From Cudoniella acicularis (lineage: Eukaryota > Ascomycota > Leotiomycetes > Helotiales > Helotiaceae), in contig JAAMPI010000865.1 of the NCBI GenBank assembly GCA_013054445.1, positions 1-24,054 of the forward strand: a DNA stretch of 24,054 bases, in the 5' to 3' direction. Of the stretch, positions 1-8,855 are shown one piece after another. A program made the position numbers and the translations under genes. The notes beneath the pieces were generated by a model, which worked only from the letters and a program-made list of their open reading frames with translations, was not told the origin of the DNA and did not search any database. Each line of letters begins with the position of its first letter. Position 1 is the first letter of the stretch.

Positions 1-878
1 TGCATCCACCATGACGAGCACAAGTGGTGCATCTGGTTGGTGATGACGGTACTACTGCATTGCGATGAGAGTCCCTCAATTTGGGGCAAACAAACTCTCT
101 ACAAGGTTTTTGAGCAGCTCCAAATGACCACTCTGTGCTGATCTCGCAAAGCACTGCTGGCCTGCTTGCCTGCACTGGTGTACGGGGTGACAGCCAAAGT
201 AAACAACCAAAGATCGTGATTTTATGTAATTTGTGAATATTTACCTCGGCATGTTACCTTATATGAAACATGTCGTAATTTGTCAACTTCCATTGGTAGG
301 TTGGGAGCTCGAAGCTGGTCTGTGCGCACTAGCGCGGCGCGCAATACGGTATATTGAAAACTTCGCGATCCCCTCAATTCTCCTCCTTCAGACGTCTCAT
401 CACTTTTTTATTCAACAGGATCCTTTGTCAAACCTTGTTCACGCTTGAATTATTTTTATCAGCATATCGCACATACTTGAGTTCTTTCCAGACCCCGTTG
501 AAGGCACAGTCATTAGCAGTGAGTCAGGGAGTTGACATTGCGCGCGTCTCCTGTGTAGCTATACGCACTATGGAAAGAAACTATACTCAAGTATTTGTTG
601 TTGGAGAGCTGTTTTTTACATAGGGATTAAGGTTCTCTGCGTTCCTTCAGAACCTTACCTATTCCCTTCCAATATGGTTGTTCCAGCAGTCCCGCGACCA
701 TGTCTTCCTCAGTCGGGTCGGTCGTGCCTTCCTCGATCAGTGCCTTCCTTATTCACACGACATGGCGGCCAGAATCCAAATCACATACTTTCTTCTCTCT
801 TCCATCTTCATCCTCTTCCACCCCTCAATCGACAAACCTCATTTCCATCACCTCTCACTACCCCGACACATCACTCCC
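1..878. other. left-edge region without a supportable gene
   Basis: I see no coding region here that I can defend. The open frames are short, lack splice-linked partners and show no recognisable motif. The last 200 bases are C/T-rich, with many CCT, TTC and CACC runs, which looks like the promoter and 5' leader of the recombinase-like gene that follows. An open frame in phase with that gene's first exon extends upstream to about 678, and an in-frame ATG also occurs at 762, so the true start could lie inside this stretch. Confidence 0.4.
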
Positions 879-2110
879 ATGACATCGGACGCCATGTTCC
901 ACCTAGACTACAACTCCTCCGATAACGAGGACATCTTTGTCCAGGACGATAATTCCTACTCTCATCTAGGCATGAACCTGGCGGAAAAGATGCTCGAGAA
1001 TCCCGTTGATGACCGAAAGCGCAGCAAGCAATTGTTCAAAAATCAGAAGCCCAAAACTAGCAGCCCGGTAACCAACCAGGAATATGCTAGGTGGTGGAAC
1101 AGATGGGTAGTTTACGTAGGCACTATTGGCATATCGTGAGTTACCCCTTTCCCAGGAAGTATTTTTCAAACTGCAAGTAAGCTCGGCCTGTTAGTAAGGA
1201 TGGACCACCCAGTTTTGAGGCTGTGGAAAGATTCCTGATCACCATCACGGACAATGCATGCCGAGCACACGCCGGCCATGGTGCCTCAGGAGTACCATCG
1301 TTTGGATGGCTTCAAAGAGGTTGTTACTGCGTTGTAACCGGTTTCCAATTTCGGCACCCCGAGTGGCAACCAGGACCTGGCACCGGTGCTCGTCTCCGAG
1401 GAATCATGCGTACATTGTTAGCGGAGGGAAAGCTCACCAAAGATCCTATCAGAATCAAGCAATGGATTACCACCCGTCTCACAATACAGCTTGCCATAGG
1501 TTATATAACCCATTCCCTCGAGTCGGACGTAACCAGCTGGGATGTTATCTTCTCCAGAATGCTCTCATGGGTTTTGCAGTCCGCTGTTGATGGCAGAGCC
1601 GGTGATGTGACTTTGTCGACAGGCTACTCCACGCACTTCCTCAAATGGGAGGATCTCCAGATGCAACTTGATCCGGAAGGTACTGTCGAAGGCCTGACTA
1701 TCAAAGTGACACTCCGCAACTCGAAGAATGCCAAGTAAGTATTTGAAATCGAAGAGTAGTCTTTGTGACGACTGGTCGCTAACTCACAGCCCTTTAGGGA
1801 TGACCCTGCACGCAACACCATTAAGCTCATTGATCATCTTCAAAACAAAGCCTTCAATGTTGCTGATCCGGTCAATTTACTACTCGTCCACGGCATTCGG
1901 ACAGGTGTATTTGTTGAATCAACCCTACAGGAAATACTTTCTGATGCCGCTACGCATGATGGTGAAATCAGATACAAACCTGAATGCAAAACCAGGCCTG
2001 TGATCTCGCAAATCAACAACTCAAACACCGGCCTTCTTCTGGACAAACCAGCCTCCACGGTGCAAATAAATGATTCCCTTCGATATGCGGCTGATGCAAA
2101 GGGGTGTTGA
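879..2110 (+). pseudogene. fungal tyrosine-recombinase-like protein, C-terminally truncated by a frameshift
   Basis: Proposed exons are 879-1135, 1195-1734 and 1798-2110 (369 codons plus stop). The introns are GTGAGT...TTAG and GTAAGT...TTTAG, the second with a GCTAACT branch site, and all phases close. The protein has an acidic N-terminus, an SAM-like-looking middle with SWD at about residue 226 (SWDVIFSRML), then GRAGDV followed by LKWEDL, which matches the catalytic-arginine box I of tyrosine recombinases. It continues with a lysine-bearing VTLRNSKN strand, DPVNLLLVHGIRTG and LDKPAS. These blocks are typical of a large fungus-specific recombinase-like family often annotated as hypothetical; this assignment is from memory of the family. 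The reading frame ends at TGA 2108 after RYAADAKGC. One frame over, the sequence continues without interruption to AVRRD near 2165-2180, where the family has its HxxR box, with Asp where His is expected. I infer a decayed mobile-element enzyme. The start codon is uncertain (762, 879 or 894). Confidence 0.65.
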
Positions 2111-3249
2111 TGGCTTGATTGGAAAGAGCTGTAAAGAGTGCTTTTCAGTATACATGTCACGGGATGCGGTAAGGAGGGATGTATGCCTCACCTCATCGTT
2201 TGGTTCTATGTTGCCTATGTCTATCTTGGTAAAATCCTTTCAGCTTGCGGTTGTAGACGCGAGTTCAAGCTTGATAACTGCTCGGTTGAAGGGGGAGACC
2301 TTGAAGGCGTTAGTGCCAGTCAGGCTTCGCGTGAGCGGTCGTAAGGAGCACGTTGAGATTGGAGACTTGCCAACTTTGCTGATCATGGCAGACTGGGTGC
2401 GCGCAAAAGGTGATGCTCACCTTTACTGATTGCTCAAAGCATTTGTGGGCGTCCCTCGCGCACAGGAGCAATGCTCAGATTGGCGACTGCGACGTTGACA
2501 GAGTCAAGGAGGGTGTCCGGATGGACGTGGTGTGGGCCTTGAAGTTCTAAAAGGTATCAGTGGTGGTTCTTAAAAGAGTTGGTCGTGCAAATTTTCCTCC
2601 GCAGGGCCGGTAGTGGGCGGAAATGGATTTGGCGACTGGTGAGGAAAGTGAGGTCGGGTTGAAGCCACACCACCTTATACGTAGTAAGTATATTAATGAG
2701 GGGGCATCAAAGGATTTGACGAACAAATACAAGCTACCATACTGACCTATATAGTCCTTTTCCATTTTACATTTCTCACCTATCCTAGCCTACGTCGGAC
2801 TCAGACCATTCCCGCCACAGGCTCGAAACCCAAGAACGTACTTCACGGGCTTCAGAGCAACGAGCTTATCGTAACACCTTAAAATATTTATTTATTATGA
2901 TCATATGCCTTTTAATAGATGTTTTTGTTATGGAAACACGTGCGTATGGCGCTTTGTTTTTTTAGGTATAATTTCCAATAGAAAAATGCGCATTTACAGT
3001 TTTGAGACTGTGACGGGAATGGTCACTAAACCACATGGGATTTGGGTGGTTAGAATTGAGGTGTTGTAGGCTGCAGCTACGGGTAGTCAGTGCCCCGCAG
3101 CGTTGTTTTCGGAAATGTGTATTTTGGGAACTCAAACCGTGGAACTTTCTGTGAACAGTCCGATCTCGCATGTAAAAATGACTAGAATATTTGAAGTAGA
3201 GGAATAGTATTTTAAATCTCCATCTATGAATAGGTGACTCGCGAGCTTA

Positions 3250-3470
3250 AATGTGTGAAAGATACACGGCTTCAGGATGGTGTTGCAATAGGGACATGCC
3301 CAGGAGTCTTGCAGCAAGTGATACGTACTGAAATTTAGGACTTTTGACCACGATCGCAGCTTTAGAATTTTTAATGGTGTTTTCCCACTGTAATCGTTCA
3401 GTTGAATATTTGAATGAACCTTGACACTTTATCAATGCTTGTTCATCTAATTTAAGTGAGTTGGTCGATG
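3250..3470 (+). repeat. diverged direct repeat, copy A
   Basis: This segment is collinear with 3,790-4,010. Three separated blocks match at almost the same offset: TTGACCACGA at 3344 versus 3883 (offset 539), AATATTTGAATGAA at 3405 versus 3942 (537), and CATCTAATTTAAG at 3444 versus CATTTAATTAAG at 3980 (536). Between the blocks the two copies are clearly diverged. A further weaker match, CTTGC followed by AAGTG, precedes the first block in both. No gene is visible inside, so this is probably an old non-coding or transposon-derived duplication. Confidence 0.6.
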
Positions 3471-3789
3471 TAGTTTGTTTGGTCACACATGATCGGTGCC
3501 GAACTGAAGGGACAGTGACGAAAGCTGAAGGGAGTTTGCTGGGGCCTGCTACGGTTTTTGTGCATGCAAGTGGTATTTTGTGCTTAGTGTCCTCGGCAAG
3601 AAAATAAAAAATTTAATAGATGATTTTCCTCACGTTATTGCTTTTTTCGTTGTGCTTTTGTTATGGTATTTTACTTAGTAAATCAGTGGAATTGTAGGAG
3701 GATTGCTTGCTCTGTGGATGGGATCGCGGAAATTCCTTGTGCATGGAAAGGAAAAATGCACGTTGGGTAAATGTGAGGTTACCGTGGCT

Positions 3790-4010
3790 TTCTACGGTGC
3801 ACATAGTACACCCAAAACATATTTCTCCCGCAGGGTGGCGAAGGCTTGCGGTGAAGTGTGTGCGGAATAAATGCTCAATTCTTTGACCACGACGACAACT
3901 TTGATTTTTCAATCTATTTTTTTAATCAAAACGGTAAATAAAATATTTGAATGAATTATCCGATTTTTTTTTTAGCTGTCATTTAATTAAGTAAACTGAA
4001 TGAGGCCATC
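3790..4010 (+). repeat. diverged direct repeat, copy B
   Basis: This is the partner of the segment at 3,250-3,470. The shared blocks begin at 3883, 3942 and 3980. Offsets shrink from 539 to 536, consistent with a few small indels since duplication. Whether the repeat unit is really about 540 bp, making this an old tandem duplication, or two shorter insertions cannot be decided by eye. Confidence 0.6.
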
Positions 4011-4599
4011 GTTGAACTTGATTTGGCTGTGTACTAGCGAGCTTCTAGGTACTGTGGGGAGAAGTGAAGTCAGTATTGGACTTTCTGCTGACCGCGTAGG
4101 TGGCAGCCTCCATGGCCCCAAACATGGCTCAAGTCAGGGTTGATTTCAACCTCACATAATTGTTACCAATTGTATTTTGTAACGGAAAATGTATTTTAAA
4201 TTATTGCAGTACTGTTACAATCGGGCGTGCGTGAGGTGGCATTTATCTTTGGTCGCGTGTGTTGTGAAGTGGAAAATGGGAGGTGTACAGTACATAGGTG
4301 ATGGGTGCTGGAGATTGTGCGGTTGTGGGGGTGGTGAGGCTTCCTTTGCCCACAGAGGTTCCGTCGCTTGCAGCTTGGCATCCTGGATTTATGCGAGGTG
4401 TACTCAACCAGGAGTTAGAACACCTGAGCAGCATCTAGCAAGACATTGACCTGACATTAAGGAGGAAACAAACACAAAACTTGATTAATACTAGACACAT
4501 TCGTTGTTCATTGCTGATAGGACATCATTAGGCCGCAGGCCGTCAGAAGAACGCAGGCTGATGCAGAGCAAACCGATGATGATTTGCCATGGGCAAACA

Positions 4600-4640
4600 C
4601 GTGATAAGATGGAGCCCTAACTCTAACCTGATTGAGAATT
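4600..4640 (+). promoter_or_regulatory. candidate eL41 promoter motifs (CACGTG and CCCTAA)
   Basis: A CACGTG palindrome lies at 4600-4605, followed at about 4615 by the telomere-like string CCCTAACTCTAACC. About 140 bases later the eL41 ATG begins. Ribosomal-protein genes of many ascomycetes use telomere-repeat-like (TTAGGG/CCCTAA) sites bound by Tbf1 or Rap1 and, in some yeasts, CACGTG sites bound by Cbf1. That these copies are functional is inference from position and resemblance only. Confidence 0.35.
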
Positions 4641-4755
4641 AGGCGAGGAGGGGATCTATTTCAACCCTTCGTTTCCAAGCTTCCACGAATTCTTGCTTCT
4701 TCATCCACCAACAACACCAGATCCATCATCGTGCGCATCAAAGCGACATTACGCA

Positions 4756-4913
4756 ATGCGCAATAAGTGGCGGAAGAAGCGTGTTAGACGCTTAAAGCGA
4801 AAGCGCCGCAAGACTCGGGCCAGATCGTAAGTACATCCTCGTCGTGTTGTGGGAATTTGCCCTTTATTAGCAACTTTGTGGCACTAGTTTCTAACCAAAC
4901 CTGTAGTAAGTAA
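4756..4913 (+). CDS. RPL41: 60S ribosomal protein eL41 (L41)
   Basis: The exons are 4756-4826 and 4907-4913. The 25-residue product starts MRNKWRKKRVRRLKRKRR and ends TRARSK. It is a single, almost wholly basic helix of the large ribosomal subunit, seated at the intersubunit bridge near the decoding centre. Length and composition match the universal eL41 size of 25 residues. The intron (4827-4906, 80 nt) has a GTAAGT donor, a CTAAC branch site at 4891-4895 and a GTAG acceptor. It splits the penultimate sense region so that exon 2 is only seven bases: T, AAG, TAA. Without splicing the frame meets TAA at once and gives a 24-residue protein lacking only the final lysine. The gene is far below usual ORF-size cut-offs and is easily missed. 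The leader from about 4,660 is C/T/A-rich, like other ribosomal-protein leaders. Confidence 0.93.
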
Positions 4914-5660
4914 ACACCTCGCAACAATTCGATCTCGGTCACCCTTGCCTCTCATCACATAACATCATGACAACGTAACCTCCGCGTTTTCGCCATATCC
5001 CGCATCAACTTCTACGCCTTTTTCAGCATTTCAGAGCACAAGCACAGTTTGGGATTACCACTCAGTACAATGGCATGGATGTTCAAGGATAGAGCAGATT
5101 GATGACGCGTTCTCGTCGGCCTTTGGTGGAATGGATTGTCTGGAAGCAGTGCCGGTCAAAAGCATTGTCGGATTGTTAAGTCAGGGTTTGCGAACAAGGA
5201 AGACAGTGGAGGAATGCTGCCGTTGATGCAGGATGCCATGGACTTCAATAGCCTGATATGAAAAGAAGTTTGCCTTCAGTAATGATTTCTCGTAGCCGTG
5301 AATTTAATGTGTGAAGTACCTTACCAGACCACATGCATTGATGTCACCTGCGGGGCATTTGAGGCTCAAGTCTCACATCCTGACAAGTTGGATTGGCCGA
5401 AGATGCACAAACAAAGCATTTTAATTTATACAAATAATTTAACTATATTTGATCTCTAATCTGCGGTATCTTTGATTTTATTCCGAGTGAAAATTCTATT
5501 GATGTTGAATTGGCTGCTTGTGGGGTGGCCAGACGTGCCCTGAAAACCGCTCCCCGCCAGCCTCTTTTTGGTGGAGGTCGGCAAAAAAAAAAGTCTAGAC
5601 GACCTTGGGCCAAAACATCCAACTTCACCCACCCACAGTCTAAAGCCATAACCAATAAAG
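4914..5660. other. intergenic: eL41 3' region and RPA49 promoter
   Basis: No coding frame, RNA gene or repeat is evident. Poly-A (AAAAAAAAAA, 5581-5592) and C-rich CCACCCACCCACAG tracts lie within 80 bases of the RPA49 start codon and probably belong to its promoter or leader. Confidence 0.5.
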
Positions 5661-7137
5661 ATGGGTGACAAAGTCGAAAAGGTAATGAAGCGCAAGAGAA
5701 ATCTAGATGGGTCCTCGAAACCCAGTAAGAGAGTCGCAATCGAGGGGGACAAAAAGATCAAAATATCTATACTCGATCCAGAAAAATGGGCTCCTGTTAT
5801 AGGTAAGAAAGCCTTGCAGCATTTCTCTCTTCTCGAAATTTTCATGATTATGATTTTAATTAACTGTCGATAGCTTCAACACCTGGCCTCGCGGTTCCTA
5901 CATCAATTCCTTTAAAACCCTACACACAATCTCGCAACAATCCCTCTCCCAAAGGAAAGACGCCCATTTTAACAACTGAGCTTATCCTACACTCCTCGGC
6001 ACACCATAAGATCGACTACACTGCTCGAGAAGAAGAAGCTGGCGGGGCCAACGCACTTTTGAGGCATTATGTCGGCGTTTACGACCCAGAAACTGGTGAG
6101 CTAGAGGTTATGGAAGCTCGCAAAATGGTTGTTCGAGGAGTTGTCCGGGCGCATCAAGCTTCGGTTGAAGAGGCAGCTGTTCCATTCGTGGTAAGCTTTG
6201 GTCAGGTTAAATCTATAAAGCCGTTGCTAATGATCTGCAGAGCATGAGAGAACAGAGGAATATCCTTGGACAAGCATTCGGTACGAAGAAAGCAAAGAAA
6301 GCAATTGCTTCATTCACAGAAAACGCTATCAACCCCAACCAAGCTGCACGAAAAGATGCCAATGGCAACCCTGTCAAACTCGATGCCGGAGCTCTGGCCA
6401 TGATTGAGAATATTGGAGAGTTTACTGCTGGTATGGCAACGGCGGAAGAGTTAGCTGCTGCAGCAGAAGAGGCCAAGCCACGACCAAAGCACAATTCAAA
6501 TGCCGAAGAGATTCAAGACGTCTACCCCATTGATGTTCTCATAGGAAACGAGATCATGACGCATATTCCAGTCAAATTGTGGTCAGACAAAATCAAAGCG
6601 AAGGAAGAGATTGTCACCAGTTCTCGCTTCGTGTCACGCAGACTTGCAAAGGTGAGAGCAAGCGTCGAGAAGTTGAGGATACTTCGATATATGCTTCTTC
6701 TGCTGGAACTGTTCAACAATTCGAGTCCCGGAAGAGGTGGTTCGAGAAAGCTGCCAAAAAGAGATGAGTTAAAACGACTTATGGGAGACATGCCTGAATC
6801 AGTCCTGGAAAATGCCAAGCGGAAGTTCACAGACTCAGGTTCAATGAGCAAGTTCAAGATTGATCTTTTGATCACTCATTTATGTGTTCTAGCTTGTCTC
6901 GTCGACAACTACGAGGTGGATGTATGGGATTTAAAGGAAGACTTGAGGCTTGAAACTAAAGAGATGGCCAAATATTTCCATGAAATCGGGGCAAAGATTG
7001 GAGCTTTGCCAGAGGCCGACAGGAAGGCACTGGGTCTGGAGAAGGCTGCTGCTGCTCAACGGAGAGTTGCCAGGCTGAGGCTGCCTCTGGAGTTTCCAAA
7101 GGTGTCATTGGGAAGAGCCAAGAACGCGAGAAGATAA
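5661..7137 (+). CDS. RPA49: DNA-directed RNA polymerase I subunit RPA49
   Basis: The exons are 5661-5802, 5874-6190 and 6241-7137, giving 451 residues. The introns are 71 nt (GTAAGA...TAG) and 50 nt (GTAAGC, CTAAT branch, GCAG), and all phases close. The N-terminus is KVEKVMKRKRN, then a beta-rich dimerisation region runs through about residue 150 (LILHSSAHHKIDYTAREEE, HYVGVYDPETGELEVMEA). It is followed by the linker with SMREQRNILGQAFGTKKAKK and a helical C-terminal half (residues about 240-450) corresponding to the tandem winged-helix domain. In yeast, A49 pairs with A34.5 as a built-in TFIIF/TFIIE-like module of Pol I, acting in the nucleolus in initiation, elongation and rRNA output. Yeast A49 has 415 residues, so the length fits. 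The start is the first ATG of the conserved frame, directly after a CCCACAG leader. Nothing looks broken. Confidence 0.9.
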
Positions 7138-8476
7138 TAATTTTAGATTGGTTGCTCACACGAATTGGAAGTTATTATACCCTATGGCGATTGCTTTCTT
7201 TCGCAAGCAGCCTCGTTCCTGAAGCGAGATTTCGAGCATCTCCCGTATATGCATGTGTCTTCATAAAAATTAACAGGGCCGTGGACGCGCGGACGTTGAA
7301 GGCATTTCTAAATTTGAGGGTAATATATTTTTCCAAGTTTATATATCCTACCTTTAGAAAGACTGGCCCGAGTTTCCACGGGCTACCTAGGGGAGGCAAG
7401 TAATCCGAGCAAGTCTTCGGGAACAGCACCAGCAGTGCCGAACTTATGCCACTACCAACGGGCAAGCCTAGAGAGACTACGCAGCTAGCAAACTTTAAAC
7501 GGCTGCTGCATGTAAAAGTACCGTAATTCCGAGGGTGCGACTTTTCATTTCAAACCGTAAATTGTTGATCGTCGACTCCGATGCAGTTTGCTTTTTAGCC
7601 CATGCGAGATACGTCACCGAGCTTCCACAGCCAAAGCGAGGTCAGATTTTAAGTGCTGTAAGCAAGCTTGACCGCTGGTTCTGAAGCGAGCAGCTCGCAG
7701 CTCGCTGGGAAGACTTCAAGGTTCAGAGCTGAAGTCCCCAAAGACAACTAGATCGCCAAGGCGTCAAACGTGTCTAGCAGCCACACAAGCTTCGTCAAGC
7801 CTCCCTGGTACGCGGCAGAAGAACGGTACAGATGGATTTGGACGAAGATGCCAAGCAGTGGCAAGCACCAAGTGGACGAACATCTGCGGGCACAGCCTTG
7901 TGTACACGTCGCCAGCAGCCTCCCGTTTGCCCTGGAGTGATTGTACGGAGCACGGATTTCCGATTTCCTTGTTTGCAGGCGGTTAGAATAAGCGGTGGCG
8001 GACTCAGCTGCGTGAATTTCTGCCGCGAGTAGAGTGATGGTCTTGAGGCCAAATAGAAGCCAATCAAAGAAGCGTCTGCACGGCATCGCTGACTCGGCCT
8101 TGCCATGTGCTCCATCTGAGGGTGGACTCATGAGACACGCGTACGGATTGGATGGCAGATACCTAGCAGACACCTAGGTAGCTAGGAAGCAGGTTGACTA
8201 ACCTGGGTGGCCAGAGAGCCGAGCACAAACTGCGCCCTGTGCTTCACTAGTCGCCTTTGTGCTCCGGCTGTGTGGTGAATAACAATATGACCATCCGGTG
8301 CTCATGTTTCATGCAGGAGATAAATTCCCAGCCTTCCCCACCACTTGACCGACCTGACCACGCATCTTCTGACCCTCAACAAACTACATCTACAACTCCA
8401 TCTACATCTCCAACACACTCGCTACCACTTCAGCTTCGAATCAACCTTCGAATTCAAGCACAAAACAATCTTCAAG
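7138..8476. other. intergenic: 1.3 kb between RPA49 and the CYSTM gene
   Basis: No gene is recognised. A short hairpin, AGCGAGC...GCTCGCT, lies at 7685-7706. A block rich in CCTAGGTAG-type inverted motifs lies at 8160-8210. The last 130 bases before 8477 are C/A/T-rich with repeated CATCTACA and CAACA words and almost no G, which looks like a transcribed leader of the downstream gene. Confidence 0.5.
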
Positions 8477-8855
8477 ATGCCTTCCCAAGAGACTCAACAA
8501 CCTCAAGCCCAGCAAATGGAGCTCCCCACTCAGGACACCAGCCGCACTGCCGAACAACCCGTCAGTCCCTCCAACTCGTCACCCTCATTCTACAATTACT
8601 AACAATTACCACAGCGTCCAGTCGAGCAAATGACTGCCGAGCCCGTTAGCATGCGAGGTGGTGATGGTGGTGATATCTGCTGCGGAATGTAAGTTTCTCC
8701 ATCTCGCTCATCTCGTATCCAAATTCAACCCCACATTACCCTTGCCCTTGCACATTTTCCAACTTTCCACGAGGTCCGAGTACTCGCTGACGTAGTTCCC
8801 TCGATACAGCTGTGCCGGTCTCGCATGCTTCGAATGCCTCGAATGCTGCTGCTAA
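8477..8855 (+). CDS. small CYSTM-type cysteine-rich tail protein
   Basis: The exons are 8477-8560, 8615-8688 and 8810-8855, giving 67 residues. The product is Gln/Pro/Thr-rich and disordered for about 47 residues (MPSQETQQPQAQQMELPTQ...). It then ends in a cysteine cluster, DICCGICAGLACFECLECCC, with eight cysteines in 17 residues. This is the pattern of fungal CYSTM proteins, tail-anchored or palmitoylatable membrane peptides linked to stress tolerance in fungi and plants. Intron 1 (54 nt) has a perfect TACTAAC branch site at 8597-8603 but an unusual GTCAGT donor. Intron 2 is 121 nt with GTAAGT and TACAG. Retaining either intron brings an early stop that removes the cysteine tail. The start ATG follows a G-poor leader. 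Function in this organism is inference from family resemblance. Confidence 0.85.

Larger units (their letters stand above)
2111..4755. other. 2.6-kb gene-poor, AT-rich region
   Basis: The first 320 bases are the out-of-frame tail of the recombinase-like gene. Beyond about 2,600 the DNA becomes AT-rich, with poly-T runs near 3,960, TTTATTTATTATG near 2,885 and dense stop codons in all frames. I find no splice-linked coding frames, tRNA or rRNA. Two segments, about 3,250-3,470 and 3,790-4,010, are related to each other and are listed separately. The last 150 bases, from about 4,600, are the presumed eL41 promoter and leader. Confidence 0.6.

Noticed and set aside
2111..2429. Separate 119-codon gene after the recombinase stop
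   Set aside because: Its first 35 codons continue the recombinase-like protein in the next frame; it is better explained as the frameshifted tail than as an independent gene.
3661..3912. Minus-strand 83-codon frame with several cysteines (CFGCTMC)
   Set aside because: No recognised family, no splice partner, no plausible promoter, and it lies in the diverged repeat; chance openness is more likely.
7685..7706. AGCGAGC...GCTCGCT hairpin as a terminator or attachment site
   Set aside because: It is a short seven-pair stem with no T-run, no gene end nearby and no second copy in the window.
8257..8649. 130-codon plus-strand frame overlapping the CYSTM gene
   Set aside because: It is a different frame of the G-poor leader and first exon, Thr/Ser/Gln-rich only because of the C/A-rich DNA; the spliced CYSTM model explains the region.
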